From the NCBI GenBank assembly GCA_964457925.1, contig CAYWGH010000009.1, positions 124,001-188,000 on the forward strand: a stretch of 64,000 bases of DNA, in the 5' to 3' direction. The position numbers and the translations under genes are program-made. Under the pieces are notes generated by a model, which was not told the DNA's origin, made no database searches, and was given only the letters and a program-made list of their open reading frames with translations. Position 1 is the first letter of the stretch. Each line of letters starts with the position of its first letter. The DNA comes from Coneutiohabitans sp964457925. Its GTDB lineage: Bacteria > Zhuqueibacterota > Zhuqueibacteria > Zhuqueibacterales > Zhuqueibacteraceae. This document shows positions 1-9,306 of this stretch, piece by piece.

Positions 1-1026
1 TCGGCGCTGGCGCAGAAACATTTCGCGGCAATTGCGGCAGCGCGCAAAGAATTTCCCAAGACAACCTCGTTCCAAAAAGGTTTTTGCCACGCGCACGAAG
101 GCTATCAAATCCACAACGGCTATCTGTCGCGCAAATCAGACGAGGCTCTGGCTAAACTCGCGCGTTTGGGAACGAATGCAGTGTCGCTCACGCCCTTCAC
201 TTCCATCGAAAATCCGCAAAAGCCGGAGTTTTTCCGCTTGTGGCGCGGCGCCGGCAGTGAAAACGATGAAAGCGTGATGCACGCCGCGAACCGCGCGCAT
301 GCGCTCGGCATGGCCGTTATGCTCAAACCTCACATCTGGGTCGGGCGCGGCAGTTGGCCCGGCGATATTGCCATGACCACGCCGCAAGATTGGCAACTCT
401 TCTTCGATTATTATTACCGCTGGATGCGGCATTATGCGCTGCTCGCCGAGATGTATGACATGGAAATCCTTTGTCTCGGTGTGGAACTGGCACAAGCCAC
501 CGTCGGGCACGAACAGGAATGGCGCACGATCATTGCCAAGCTGCGCCGCCTTTACAGCGGCGAGATGACATATGCCGCAAATTGGGGAAACGAGTTCGAG
601 AATCTCGCGTTTTGGGATGCGCTCGATTTCATGGGCGTGAATTGTTACTATCCGCTGAGCGAAAAAGACAATGCCAGCGATGCGGATTTACGCGCAGGCG
701 CAACCACCGTGGTCGAGCGCATTGCCGCTGTGGCATGGCGCTTCCGCAAACCGGTATTGTTCACGGAAATCGGTTTTACCAGCACCAACGCGCCCTGGAA
801 GCAGCCGCATGCTGAAGTGCGCGGCAGTCCGGTCAATTTGAATGATCAAGCACGGTGCTATGAAGCCATGTTTCAGGCGTTGTCCGGGAAGTTCTGGTGT
901 CGCGGCATTTATTGGTGGAAGTGGCCGAGCTATCTTGACTACGGCGGTCCGGCAGACAACGAATTCACCCCCAACAACAAGCCGGCGGAACAGATCGTGG
1001 CACATTGGTATCGCAAGGCGTGGTGA
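1..1026 (+). CDS. GH113-like glycoside hydrolase, 5'-truncated
   Basis: The reading frame is open from the first base, so the N-terminus lies outside the window and about 341 residues remain. The protein looks like a TIM-barrel glycosidase of the GH113 (endo-beta-mannanase-like) group. It has a GVEL motif after a beta strand, which is the expected acid/base Glu, then YAANW, the block FWDALDFMGVNCYYP, and LFTEIGF near the C-terminal side, which is the expected nucleophile Glu. The aromatic WWKWP motif also fits a sugar-binding cleft. The substrate cannot be read from the sequence; beta-mannan or a related hexose polymer is the family expectation. It is convergent with the TonB receptor gene, and a long imperfect hairpin lies between the two. 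Confidence 0.75.
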   Translation, partial: SALAQKHFAAIAAARKEFPKTTSFQKGFCHAHEGYQIHNGYLSRKSDEALAKLARLGTNAVSLTPFTSIENPQKPEFFRLWRGAGSENDESVMHAANRAHALGMAVMLKPHIWVGRGSWPGDIAMTTPQDWQLFFDYYYRWMRHYALLAEMYDMEILCLGVELAQATVGHEQEWRTIIAKLRRLYSGEMTYAANWGNEFENLAFWDALDFMGVNCYYPLSEKDNASDADLRAGATTVVERIAAVAWRFRKPVLFTEIGFTSTNAPWKQPHAEVRGSPVNLNDQARCYEAMFQALSGKFWCRGIYWWKWPSYLDYGGPADNEFTPNNKPAEQIVAHWYRKAW

Positions 1027-1160
1027 GTTGCTGCTGCGGGGTGGGTTTCAGGAGTTCAGGCTTTTTACTGCGTTGCGGTTGGATTGAGGTTCTTCTCAGT
1101 GTCTTGTCAAATTTTTTTAGCCACGGATAGACACAGATTTTCATGGATTCTTTTTAGAGA

Positions 1161-1248
1161 AAACACCGTCCGGGCGCTTTATGATTCAAACATGAACACT
1201 TGCGAAAGGGTTTGACATGTTTGCCGCCTCAGCGCCCGGGCGGTGTTT
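1161..1248. repeat. Long nested inverted repeat between convergent genes
   Basis: Outer arms of 18 bases (1161-1178 and 1231-1248) pair with a single G/T mismatch. Inside them CAAACATG (1187-1194) pairs with CATGTTTG (1216-1223). It sits between the stop codons of two convergent genes, so it could end transcription in both directions, although no long T tract follows. A similar nested design with a shared GCCCGGGCGGT core recurs at 27792-27864, so it may be a dispersed element rather than a plain terminator. Confidence 0.7.
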
Positions 1249-1260
1249 CTCAAGGGCGCA

Positions 1261-3759
1261 TCACTTGTTGTAGCTAATGCCCACCCAAATTCTCCGGCCG
1301 TGATGCTCTTCAAATTCCAGGGAAGGCTGGCTGAAATCAATGCCGCCTTGCTCGGGATCAACGCTGCGTTGATCCAACAAATTGCGCACTTCCAGAAACG
1401 GCAGCACATTCAGCCCCAGCCCCCGCAACACCGGCGCAGAAACTTTCAAATCGAGAAAATGCCGCCAGCCCAGCTCGGTGCGCGCGTCGCTAAGCCACTC
1501 GATGGCAGTGGCCGGGCCGTTAATGCGAGAGAGCAAACTGACGAGATAGCCGCTCGGTGTATGATAGGCAAAATTCAACTTGAACGCATGCCGCTGATCC
1601 CACGCCAGCGGCTCTTCCCAGTACGCATTCGTGGTTTCATGCCGGCCGCGGCTCAACAACGTTGCTTCCGGCCATGAACCGGTTCCCGTGCTTGTCAAAT
1701 ATGTATAGCTGAACCCGGTGGTAAACATGCGGCCGAAACGTTGCCAATACGCCGCCTCAATGCCGCTGGTGCTCGCTGTCGCGCGATTCTCATAACGGAA
1801 AACAGTTTGCGGTCTGTCATCCGCCGCGTTTTGTTGGGTATCGTAAGGAAACGTGTCGATCAAATTATCAAAATCACGCAAAAACCCGGTGAGCGAGAAG
1901 GTTGAGTGCTCGGCGAGCACGCGGCGATAGGTCAGTTCCCAGGCTTTGGCGCGAATGGGTTTGATGTTGGTATTGCCGAAGATCGGCCAGCGCGCGGAGA
2001 CATTGCCCTCGGCATTCGTGTACAAATAATAAAACGCGGGCAATTCATAAAACCAGCCATAATTTAACGCGAGATGCTCGATGTTGCCGATCGGAATGGC
2101 AACGCCGATGCGCGGCGCGACGGTGAGTTTAAATTTATCGTGGCGCGGCCGCGACGCTAAAATGGAATCATTCGGCGCGTCGTTGATATTTTCAGAGGGC
2201 AGCAGCGTTTGCTTGGCATTCGCCGAAAAATATTCCGTCCGCAAGCCTAGCGTGGCAACAAACCCGGGCAATTCAATTTTGTGATGGAAATAAGCGGATA
2301 ATGCATACGGATTCCGTTGAAACGAATCCTGGTAGCGGCTGTACACCAACTGCGACGCTGAACGGCCGTCCGGCCATAACAAAAAACGGTCGCGCGCCAG
2401 CGATATTTGCCACCAATTGCTTTCGACCCCGATTTTGAATTGATGCACCGGACTTAATTGCCGCACCAAACTGAAACGGCTGAGAAGTTGCCGCTCACGC
2501 AAATTTTCGCGCCACGGCTCGCTGCCCGATCCCCACGCCGAGGCCAATGACTGCTCGTTGCTGAAACTCACATTGGTTTGCTCGCCGGCCGCGCTTTCGC
2601 CGGAGATTTGCCGGCGCAAATCCAGATAACTCAACTCGACTTTGTAAAACATCTCCGCGCTCAAGGTTTGAATCACGGACAAATCCATGCGGCTGTTTTT
2701 GTTGGAGCGCTTGGGCAGGGCGGAGATTCGCTCGGCCCAATCTTCATCATACTGCCGCCAATGCCAACCGGAGAACAAGCCCTGCCAGCGCAGAAAGGTG
2801 TTGCTCGACAAACGCAACATCAACTTGGAGTTCAAATCATAATTGGAAAAAATGGGCGCATGAAAATGCCGGCGCAATTCCTTGCGAAACGGCGTGTCGG
2901 TGAGATAGGCGCTGCCGGACACGAGATAATTGGCGTCGATCAGCGGCCCACCCAGCCCGAGCTTGAGCGGTCCGCCCAGCGCAAATTCCGCGCGGCGCGC
3001 GTTGTCATAGCTCCAATCGCGGCGCGCCGGCACATCCTGCGCGAGCTTGAACGCGCTGAAGAAATCATTGCGGCCTTCGCGGGTGATGATATTAATCACC
3101 CCGGAGGTGACGTTGCCGTATTCTGCACTAAAGCCGCCGGTTTGCACCACCATCTCGGCAATGGCGCTGGTTGGAATCGTGAACGCGGCTTCGCGCGTCA
3201 TCGCGCCGCTGGCCGGCAGGCCGTCGATCAAATATTGCACATTCGAACTGCGGCTGCCGCGCAAATGATTGGCGACATAACCCGGCAGCAGCGCGAGTTT
3301 ATCGTAATAGGTCAAACCCGGCGTGGTTTGCGAGATGGTCTCTTCATCGAGATATTGCGTGCTCGCCACCACATCCCGCAAGATTTGCACGCGCGGCGCG
3401 GTCACCACAATTTCCTCGGAAGTATTCAGCACCCGACTGGTCAGCGCAACTTCGAGACTTGTGTTCAGATCGGTTTTGACTTCGACTTCAGTCAGCTTCA
3501 GCGTGCTGTAGCCGATCATGCTGACGCGCAGGTTGTATTTGCCGACAGGAAGGTTGTAGATGATGTAGTAACCGTGCTTATTGGCCTTCGCGCCGAAGTT
3601 CGTGCCTTCGAGCACGATGTTCGCGCCCGGCAGCATGACGTTCGTCTCTTTGTCTTTGACGAAGCCTGAAATGTTGCCGAAAGCTCCCGCGCGACCAATG
3701 GCCGGCAGCAGAAGCGCAAAAGCCAGCATGAAAATTGCTTTTTGTTGTAACCGCTTCAT
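1261..3759 (-). CDS. TonB-dependent outer membrane receptor with carboxypeptidase-like N-domain
   Basis: This 832-residue outer-membrane receptor starts with a signal peptide (about 1-26). A CarboxypepD_reg-like beta domain follows (about 28-105), marked by ISGFVKDKET, PGANIVLEGT and YNLPVGKY. The sequence EEIVVTAPR near 115-123 resembles a TonB box. A plug domain then carries YLIDGLP and the GGFSAEYGNVTSGVINI signature, and the rest is a 22-strand-type barrel ending in VGISYNK. Such receptors import large substrates such as siderophores, glycans or cobalamin using TonB energy. The ligand is not evident; the neighbouring glycosidase makes a glycan possible, but that is inference. It is transcribed alone, divergently from folC. 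Confidence 0.9.
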   Translation of the reverse strand: MKRLQQKAIFMLAFALLLPAIGRAGAFGNISGFVKDKETNVMLPGANIVLEGTNFGAKANKHGYYIIYNLPVGKYNLRVSMIGYSTLKLTEVEVKTDLNTSLEVALTSRVLNTSEEIVVTAPRVQILRDVVASTQYLDEETISQTTPGLTYYDKLALLPGYVANHLRGSRSSNVQYLIDGLPASGAMTREAAFTIPTSAIAEMVVQTGGFSAEYGNVTSGVINIITREGRNDFFSAFKLAQDVPARRDWSYDNARRAEFALGGPLKLGLGGPLIDANYLVSGSAYLTDTPFRKELRRHFHAPIFSNYDLNSKLMLRLSSNTFLRWQGLFSGWHWRQYDEDWAERISALPKRSNKNSRMDLSVIQTLSAEMFYKVELSYLDLRRQISGESAAGEQTNVSFSNEQSLASAWGSGSEPWRENLRERQLLSRFSLVRQLSPVHQFKIGVESNWWQISLARDRFLLWPDGRSASQLVYSRYQDSFQRNPYALSAYFHHKIELPGFVATLGLRTEYFSANAKQTLLPSENINDAPNDSILASRPRHDKFKLTVAPRIGVAIPIGNIEHLALNYGWFYELPAFYYLYTNAEGNVSARWPIFGNTNIKPIRAKAWELTYRRVLAEHSTFSLTGFLRDFDNLIDTFPYDTQQNAADDRPQTVFRYENRATASTSGIEAAYWQRFGRMFTTGFSYTYLTSTGTGSWPEATLLSRGRHETTNAYWEEPLAWDQRHAFKLNFAYHTPSGYLVSLLSRINGPATAIEWLSDARTELGWRHFLDLKVSAPVLRGLGLNVLPFLEVRNLLDQRSVDPEQGGIDFSQPSLEFEEHHGRRIWVGISYNK

Positions 3760-4129
3760 ATGTGCAAGATGTTGATTTATTAGAAAAATAGAGTTTGCAA
3801 TGCTTATGCCAGCATGTCAGCAGATTCAAACAGGCAAATAATCTTCAAAAAAAGCGGGTATCGCAGTCTATCCTATTCGAATTAAAAGAAGTTAAATTTA
3901 GACAATCATAGCCGACGCAAAACCACATTGCCCAGAATGATGATCAATTGTGTAACTTATGCAAAACTCTTCCAAAAATTAGGAAAATTTTTGCACATTC
4001 CTTGTGCTTATGTCATCAAGTAACCGTCATTCAAAATTTTAACATGTGTTGACTCAGAAAGCGGGCGTGCTGGAATAGGATCGAATTCTCACTTTTGACA
4101 GAATGCGCTTTTAAAAGTCATCAAAACAT
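3760..4129. other. AT-rich divergent intergenic region
   Basis: This 370-base gap separates the starts of the TonB receptor gene (minus) and folC (plus). It is much more AT-rich than the flanking genes, as expected of a double promoter region. I saw no tRNA, repeat or convincing small gene. TTGACT at 4049-4054 and TTGACA at 4095-4100 resemble -35 boxes, but neither has a good -10 box at proper spacing. Confidence 0.5.
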
Positions 4130-5437
4130 ATGGCACGATTGAAAATGAATCTAAGTAGCAGCACTCTGGCCTATTTGGATAAACTAGGTTTTTTCGGATG
4201 GCAACTTGGATTGCAGCGTAGCAGGGCGCTCAGCCGGTTCTTTGGCCATCCGCAGCGATTTTTTCCCTGCGTGCATGTCGCCGGCACAAACGGCAAAGGC
4301 TCAACTTCAGCAATGCTTGCAGCCATCGCGCAAGCAGCCGGGCTGCGCGTCGGCTTGTATACCTCGCCGCATCTGGTTCATTTAAATGAGCGAATTCAAA
4401 TCAACGGCAAACCGATTTCCGGTCGCGTGTTTGAGGCGTTATTGCGTGGCTGCCGGCCAACCGTTGACGAACTCAAGGCCACGTATTTCGAAGTTCTCAC
4501 CGCAATTGCATTCAAATATTTTGCCGAACAACAGGTTGATCTGGCTGTGATCGAAACCGGGCTGGGCGGCCGGCTTGATTCCACCAACATCATTACGCCC
4601 GAGCTGAGCATCATCACTTCGATTGGGCTGGAACACCAAAATTATCTCGGCAAAAATCTTGCAGAGATTGCGGGTGAGAAAGCCGGTATTATCAAACGGC
4701 ATCGACCTTGCATAAGCGGTGTGAGGCAGCCGCAGGCCGCAGCCGTGATTGCCACGGCTTGCCGCAAACAGCGAGCACGCTTAATCGAAGCGCATAAAGC
4801 CATTAAAATTAGCTCGCCACGTTACTCTCGCGAAGGAACGGAATTTCACGCCAGGTCAAATCGGCTGGGCTTCGACTATGCAAACATGCGAACGAATTTA
4901 CTCGGGTCGCATCAAGTCAAAAACGCGGCGCTGGCCATGGCGGCTGCCCGGCTCTTGCACAACGCCGGCTTTAATCTCAACGAACGGGCCGTGCGTGAGG
5001 GCTTGGCGCAAACGCATTGGCCGGCGCGCATGCAACTGCTTCAGGGGACGCCAGACATGCTGCTCGATGCCGCGCACAATGCTGACGGCATGCGCGTGTT
5101 GACGCAAGCGGTTTCCAAGCTCTTTCCGGGGTGCCAGTTGAAAATCGTTTTATCATTAATGATGGACAAGGCCGTTGCGCCAGTTTTGCGGCCTTGGCAA
5201 AAGCTGAATGCGGAGTTTTTCTTTGCCGCCGCAGCTACAGAGCGCGCGCGCCCGGCGGTCGACTTGTTGCAGCAGGCGACCGTCATGGGTTTGCGCGGCC
5301 GCGCCTACGATTCTGCGGGCAAAGCTTTTGCAGCAGCCCGGGCTGGTTGTCGTAAAAATGATTTGCTGTGCGTTGCCGGCTCGCATTACCTCCTCGGCGA
5401 GTTGATGCAGCAGGGCCTTTTGCCCTATCCCTATTGA
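4130..5437 (+). CDS. folC: Bifunctional folylpolyglutamate/dihydrofolate synthase
   Basis: The 435-residue enzyme of the Mur ligase superfamily adds glutamate to dihydropteroate and folates in the cytoplasm. The ATP-binding loop GTNGKGS is at about 52-58. It is followed by the SPHL block, the ETGLGGRLDSTN motif, and the central SIGLEHQNYLG and EIAGEKAGI blocks typical of FolC. The C-terminal ligase domain contains LLDAAHN. Length matches the family. The ATG at 4130 has no clear Shine-Dalgarno sequence, and an in-frame ATG at 4145 is an alternative start. It appears monocistronic. Confidence 0.95.
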   Translation: MARLKMNLSSSTLAYLDKLGFFGWQLGLQRSRALSRFFGHPQRFFPCVHVAGTNGKGSTSAMLAAIAQAAGLRVGLYTSPHLVHLNERIQINGKPISGRVFEALLRGCRPTVDELKATYFEVLTAIAFKYFAEQQVDLAVIETGLGGRLDSTNIITPELSIITSIGLEHQNYLGKNLAEIAGEKAGIIKRHRPCISGVRQPQAAAVIATACRKQRARLIEAHKAIKISSPRYSREGTEFHARSNRLGFDYANMRTNLLGSHQVKNAALAMAAARLLHNAGFNLNERAVREGLAQTHWPARMQLLQGTPDMLLDAAHNADGMRVLTQAVSKLFPGCQLKIVLSLMMDKAVAPVLRPWQKLNAEFFFAAAATERARPAVDLLQQATVMGLRGRAYDSAGKAFAAARAGCRKNDLLCVAGSHYLLGELMQQGLLPYPY

Positions 5438-5441
5438 AGAT

Positions 5442-5470
5442 TTGACTTTTTCATGAAATAGCCTTATTTT
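5442..5470 (+). promoter_or_regulatory. Candidate sigma-70 promoter upstream of the VOC gene
   Basis: TTGACT (5442-5447) and TATTTT (5465-5470) are 17 bases apart, just after the folC stop. It would give a leader of about 200 bases before the VOC gene. That leader contains an imperfect stem, GACGCCGCTGC pairing with GCAGCGCGGCGTC. Confidence 0.45.
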
Positions 5471-5683
5471 GCCGCCGGCTTTTGTCGAAAATTTTTTGCA
5501 ACCACAAAAGCCTGACGCCGCTGCTTTTCACCCCTCTGCACACCAACCTCGGGCAGCGCGGCGTCAAAATTCCGGGCGATAGGAATGCGCCCTGCGCAAC
5601 ACCTCTTCATCTAGGACGGAGTCTCGACCTTGAGTCATCGCGACGCTCATCAATTCAAAAAAATCTTTTGGGATAGGTTCGAT

Positions 5684-6568
5684 ATGCACCCCGATACCCG
5701 CATGGGTCCGGTTCACCTAACCGTGTCGGACCTGAAGCAATCCATGAGTTTTTATGGCGGCATGCTCGGCTTGAAAACGCTGCACAGTCAGCGCGGCACA
5801 ACCTGGCTCTCTGCCGATGGCGCCCGCCCGTTGCTCGCGCTTACGTTGTTGCCGGATGCAAAACCCAAGCCGCTCAACACTTCCGGACTTTATCATTTCG
5901 CGATCTTGGTGCCCGGCCGTTATGACCTGGCGTGTGTGCTGCACCATTTGCTCGACATGCGCTATCCGCTGCAGGGCGCTTCGGATCACCTGGTCAGCGA
6001 GGCGATTTACCTGGCGGATCCCGATGGCAACGGCATCGAGATTTATTCCGACCGGCCGCGCAGCGACTGGCAGTGGCACGAAGGCCAATTGCACATGACG
6101 ACCGAGGCGCTGGATTTGGATCTCTTACTGGCTGAGCTGGGACGCGGCAAAATCACATGGGAGGGGTTGCCTCCCAACACACGCATTGGGCATGTGCATT
6201 TGCATGTCGGCAATCTGGAGGTGGCCGAACATTTCTATCGCGAGATTTTGGGATTTGATTTGACGACACGCTATGGCACGGAAGCGATTTTTCTCTCCGC
6301 CGGCCATTATCACCATCATCTCGGCCTCAACACATGGGCCGGGCGGGGCGCAGGGCCGGCGCCCTCGGATGCACGCGGCCTGCGTTATCTCACCATTTGC
6401 GTGCCGAATGAAACCGAGTTGGCCATGCTTGCCAGCCGCTTGCAAGAAAACGATTGGAGCTTTCAACAGCGCACCGGCATGTTAAGCTTGCGCGACCCGT
6501 TCAACAACGGCATCTTGATCGTGGTGGGCGAAGCGACGCTCGGCCGCAACGGCAGCACGAATTGGTAG
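5684..6568 (+). CDS. Two-domain VOC (glyoxalase/extradiol dioxygenase-like) protein, CatE type
   Basis: The protein has two vicinal-oxygen-chelate modules. The first starts at GPVHLTVSDL (about residues 6-15), with the metal-ligand region GLYHFAIL and NGIEIYSD. The second starts at IGHVHLHVGNLEVAEHFY. This layout fits the CatE family of catechol-2,3-dioxygenase-like proteins of about 290 residues. The substrate is unknown. I chose the ATG at 5684 because MHPDTR followed by GPVHL matches the usual family N-terminus. An in-frame TTG at 5630, preceded by AGGACGGAG at good spacing, would add 18 residues and is a real alternative. A strong hairpin terminator follows the gene. Confidence 0.85.
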   Translation: MHPDTRMGPVHLTVSDLKQSMSFYGGMLGLKTLHSQRGTTWLSADGARPLLALTLLPDAKPKPLNTSGLYHFAILVPGRYDLACVLHHLLDMRYPLQGASDHLVSEAIYLADPDGNGIEIYSDRPRSDWQWHEGQLHMTTEALDLDLLLAELGRGKITWEGLPPNTRIGHVHLHVGNLEVAEHFYREILGFDLTTRYGTEAIFLSAGHYHHHLGLNTWAGRGAGPAPSDARGLRYLTICVPNETELAMLASRLQENDWSFQQRTGMLSLRDPFNNGILIVVGEATLGRNGSTNW

Positions 6569-6621
6569 ATTTGCAAGGCGTGCCTGCGCCGCCATGAATC
6601 GCGGCGCGTTTGAGTCTCTTA

Positions 6622-6672
6622 AAAATACAAACGCCGTTTGTCCCTCCGGAGAACAAACGGCGTTTGTATTTT
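6622..6672. terminator. Bidirectional rho-independent terminator
   Basis: Perfect 20-base arms (6622-6641 and 6653-6672) flank an 11-base loop, with A-rich and T-rich ends on the two sides. It lies between convergent genes, the VOC gene (plus) and an ABC permease gene (minus), so it can serve both. Confidence 0.9.
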
Positions 6673-6716
6673 AGCCTCTTTAAAATTTATTCGCAGTAAT
6701 AAAAAGCAAAGATTTT

Positions 6717-6777
6717 TTCGTAAGCGGATAAAGCAAAAGCCGTATCCGCTTCCAAAAGCTATTGGGTTGCGGCTCGT
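6717..6777. repeat. Dispersed palindromic repeat, copy A (TTCGTAAGCGGAT family)
   Basis: It begins with TTCGTAAGCGGAT. AAGCGGATA (6722-6730) pairs with TATCCGCTT (6743-6751). An AAAAGCT block and a tail ending CGGCTCGT (6770-6777) follow. The same ordered blocks recur at 26872-26966, so this is a dispersed non-coding element. Confidence 0.6.
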
Positions 6778-6819
6778 TGCGTTGGTAATGACAAACCTCA
6801 AGTCATTCGCGCATTCTGC

Positions 6820-8067
6820 TTATTCGTAACTCAGCGCTTTCACCGGATCGAGTTTCGATGCCACCATCGCCGGCCACATGCCGAAGGTCAGGCCGACCAT
6901 GGTGCAAAACGCCAGGCCGCCGAATGCCCATTCCAGCGGCACGGACACGGCAAAACCCGTGAGCATCGAAACGATATTGCCGAGTCCGAAACCCACCATC
7001 ACGCCGATGATGCCGCCGACGTTGCACAGCACGATGGCTTCGATGAGAAATTGCGTCAGAATGCTTTTTCTTTTCGCGCCCAGCGATTTTCGAATGCCGA
7101 TTTCCTTCGTGCGCTCGGTCACGGAAACCAGCATGATGTTCATGATGCCGATGCCGGCAACCACCAGCGCCACAATCCCCACCACAAACGCCCCGAGCTT
7201 CACCCCGGCCGTGGCTTGATTGAACGCCTTAATTTGGCTGTCATTGGTAAAAATGGTAAAATCATCTTCCTCGCGCGGCGGAACTTTGCGCTCGGCGCGC
7301 AGCACCATGCGGGTTTCTTCGATGGCATCATAAATCAACTCCGGGCGCGTTGCCCGAACCGTAACATTGACCGAGCGTTCGCGGCCGCCGTTGTCGCGCA
7401 TGCCGTAAACTTCTTGAAATGTGGTTATGGGAATGAGGCAGTAGTTGTTATAATTGCCTCCCATTGACGAGGATTTCTCTTCCAACACGCCGATGACGCG
7501 ATATTTGCGATTATCGAGCTTGATAATTTTTTCAAGAGGATCGGTAAACGGAAACAAGCGGTCGGCAATCGCCGGGCCGATGACCACGACGTAATCGTTG
7601 ATCTTGAGATCCTGATTGGTGAGGTTGCGCCCCCACCGCACGAAATGCGTGTTGTTGGCGGAATATTCCGGCGTGCCGCCGCAAATGGTCAAATTCTGAT
7701 TGGTCGCCTCGTTGCGGTATTTCGCAATATGCCCAAAACTCCACAATTCCGCGCCGACGAGATCCACGGTTTCGACATGCTCGCGAATGGCGTCGGCATT
7801 CGCCACGGTCACCGGCTTGCGTTGTTGGATCTTGCGCCAATCGATGCCGTGATTGAAGCCGCCCGCCGGCCATTTTTGCACCTGAAACGTGGTTGCGCCC
7901 AGCACGCTCATTTCCTGTTCCATGGTTTTTTGGATCACCGAGATGCCGGTCATCACCGCGATGATGGAAGCGACGCCCGCGATGATGCCGACCAACGTCA
8001 GAAACGAACGCAGCTTTTGTGTGCGAATCGCGCCCAGGGCCATTCGCAATGCTTCGATGGTATTCAT
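6820..8067 (-). CDS. MacB-like/FtsX-type ABC transporter permease
   Basis: This 415-residue inner-membrane permease has the MacB architecture without an ATPase domain. An N-terminal membrane helix (SFLTLVGIIAGVASIIAVMTG) is followed by a periplasmic MacB_PCD domain and three C-terminal helices of the FtsX domain, with the typical TERTKEIGIRKSLGAKR loop. It is the last gene of a three-gene operon; its start directly abuts the stop of the upstream permease gene, indicating translational coupling. The two permeases probably form a heterodimer working with the adaptor encoded first. The ATP-binding subunit is not encoded nearby. Substrate unknown. Confidence 0.88.
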   Translation of the reverse strand: MNTIEALRMALGAIRTQKLRSFLTLVGIIAGVASIIAVMTGISVIQKTMEQEMSVLGATTFQVQKWPAGGFNHGIDWRKIQQRKPVTVANADAIREHVETVDLVGAELWSFGHIAKYRNEATNQNLTICGGTPEYSANNTHFVRWGRNLTNQDLKINDYVVVIGPAIADRLFPFTDPLEKIIKLDNRKYRVIGVLEEKSSSMGGNYNNYCLIPITTFQEVYGMRDNGGRERSVNVTVRATRPELIYDAIEETRMVLRAERKVPPREEDDFTIFTNDSQIKAFNQATAGVKLGAFVVGIVALVVAGIGIMNIMLVSVTERTKEIGIRKSLGAKRKSILTQFLIEAIVLCNVGGIIGVMVGFGLGNIVSMLTGFAVSVPLEWAFGGLAFCTMVGLTFGMWPAMVASKLDPVKALSYE

Positions 8068-9306
8068 TTATTCATACCTCAATGCTTCGATGGGGTCCAA
8101 TTTTGCGGCCTTGATCGCCGGCACGATGCCGGAAAATATTCCGACCAAAACCGACACCAGCAAGGCAACCATGACAATCGGAATGGAAACGCTGGCCGGC
8201 ATGAGCAGGGAATTGATCAACGCCGTCACGCCCAGGGCCAGCAGCAAGCCGGCTGCTCCGCCGAGCAGGCAAATGGTGGAAGACTCAAACAAAAATTGCG
8301 TAATAATCGTCCGCCGTTTCGCGCCGATCGCCTTGCGAATGCCGATTTCGCGCGTGCGCTCGGTAACCGACACAAACATGATATTCATCACGCCGATACC
8401 GCCGACGAACAGCGAAACCCCGGTAATGACCAAGCCGATCAAAACAATCACGCCCATGACATTGTTGTAGGCCGCCATCAGCGAGTCCATTTTGTTGATG
8501 GAGAAATCGTCCTTCTCGACCGGATGCAGCTTTCTGATTTTGCGCATCTCGCCGATCAGGGCGAATTCAAAATCCTCCATTTCCTCGTGGCTGGGCGCCT
8601 TGACGGCAATGTTGAAGCCGCGATCGTTGCTGCTGCCAAACGAGCGCAAAAACGAGGTGATGGGAACATAAACCTGGCTGTCGAAATTCGGGCCGCCAAA
8701 AAAACCCGCGCTGCCCTGCTTTTCCATGACGCCCACCACGATATAAATATCCCGGCCGATGTTCATTTTTTTGTTGATCGGATCGACGTTTTCAAACAAT
8801 TGCGCCTTGATTTCACTTCCAATGACGCACACATTCCGCTTGTATTGCACATCGAGTTCTGTCATAAACCGGCCGAATTCCGGCAGCGAGCTGGAAACCA
8901 GGATGTGCTTGTCCGTCGTGCCGACGATGTTGATATCGTTGAGAATTTTGGATTCGTATTTGATGCTCTTGCGTGTGCCGGTGGTGGGATTGACGGCGGC
9001 GGCCTCGCGCAACCGGCGCTCCAATTCCTGCGCATAACGCAATTCAAGATTTTTGCGATTGCGGTATTCGAACCAGTTGCCGGTCATGACCCAGGGCATG
9101 CGCGAGACGTACATCACGTCCGAGCCGATGGCCGAAATGCTTTCCTTGAAGGAATTCTCCAGGCCGTTGGCCGCCGTCATGGTGGTTACCACCGCAACAA
9201 TGCCGATGATGATGCCCAACGTCGTGAGCAAGCCGCGTGATTTGTTGGCGCGAATGGCGGCGAAAGCGATTTGCAACGACTCGCTCAACTCGTTCAAGTA
9301 TTTCAT
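8068..9306 (-). CDS. MacB-like/FtsX-type ABC transporter permease
   Basis: This 412-residue paralogue of the downstream permease has the same plan: an N-terminal helix (SRGLLTTLGIIIGIVAVVTT), a periplasmic MacB_PCD region, and C-terminal FtsX helices with the TERTREIGIRKAIGAKR loop. Its start overlaps the stop of the adaptor gene by four bases (ATGA) and its stop abuts the next permease gene. The three products are therefore probably made in fixed proportion for one tripartite efflux or lipoprotein-handling complex. The sequence gives no substrate clue. Confidence 0.88.
   Translation of the reverse strand: MKYLNELSESLQIAFAAIRANKSRGLLTTLGIIIGIVAVVTTMTAANGLENSFKESISAIGSDVMYVSRMPWVMTGNWFEYRNRKNLELRYAQELERRLREAAAVNPTTGTRKSIKYESKILNDINIVGTTDKHILVSSSLPEFGRFMTELDVQYKRNVCVIGSEIKAQLFENVDPINKKMNIGRDIYIVVGVMEKQGSAGFFGGPNFDSQVYVPITSFLRSFGSSNDRGFNIAVKAPSHEEMEDFEFALIGEMRKIRKLHPVEKDDFSINKMDSLMAAYNNVMGVIVLIGLVITGVSLFVGGIGVMNIMFVSVTERTREIGIRKAIGAKRRTIITQFLFESSTICLLGGAAGLLLALGVTALINSLLMPASVSIPIVMVALLVSVLVGIFSGIVPAIKAAKLDPIEALRYE

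Noticed and set aside
2578..3669. Long open frame of 363 codons on the plus strand
   Set aside because: It lies antisense to the TonB receptor gene, has no ribosome site, and its composition follows the codon pattern of the real gene on the other strand.
7645..9240. Open frame of 531 codons on the plus strand opposite the permeases
   Set aside because: It is rich in His, Asp, Arg and Gln as expected of an antisense shadow of membrane protein genes, and matches no family.
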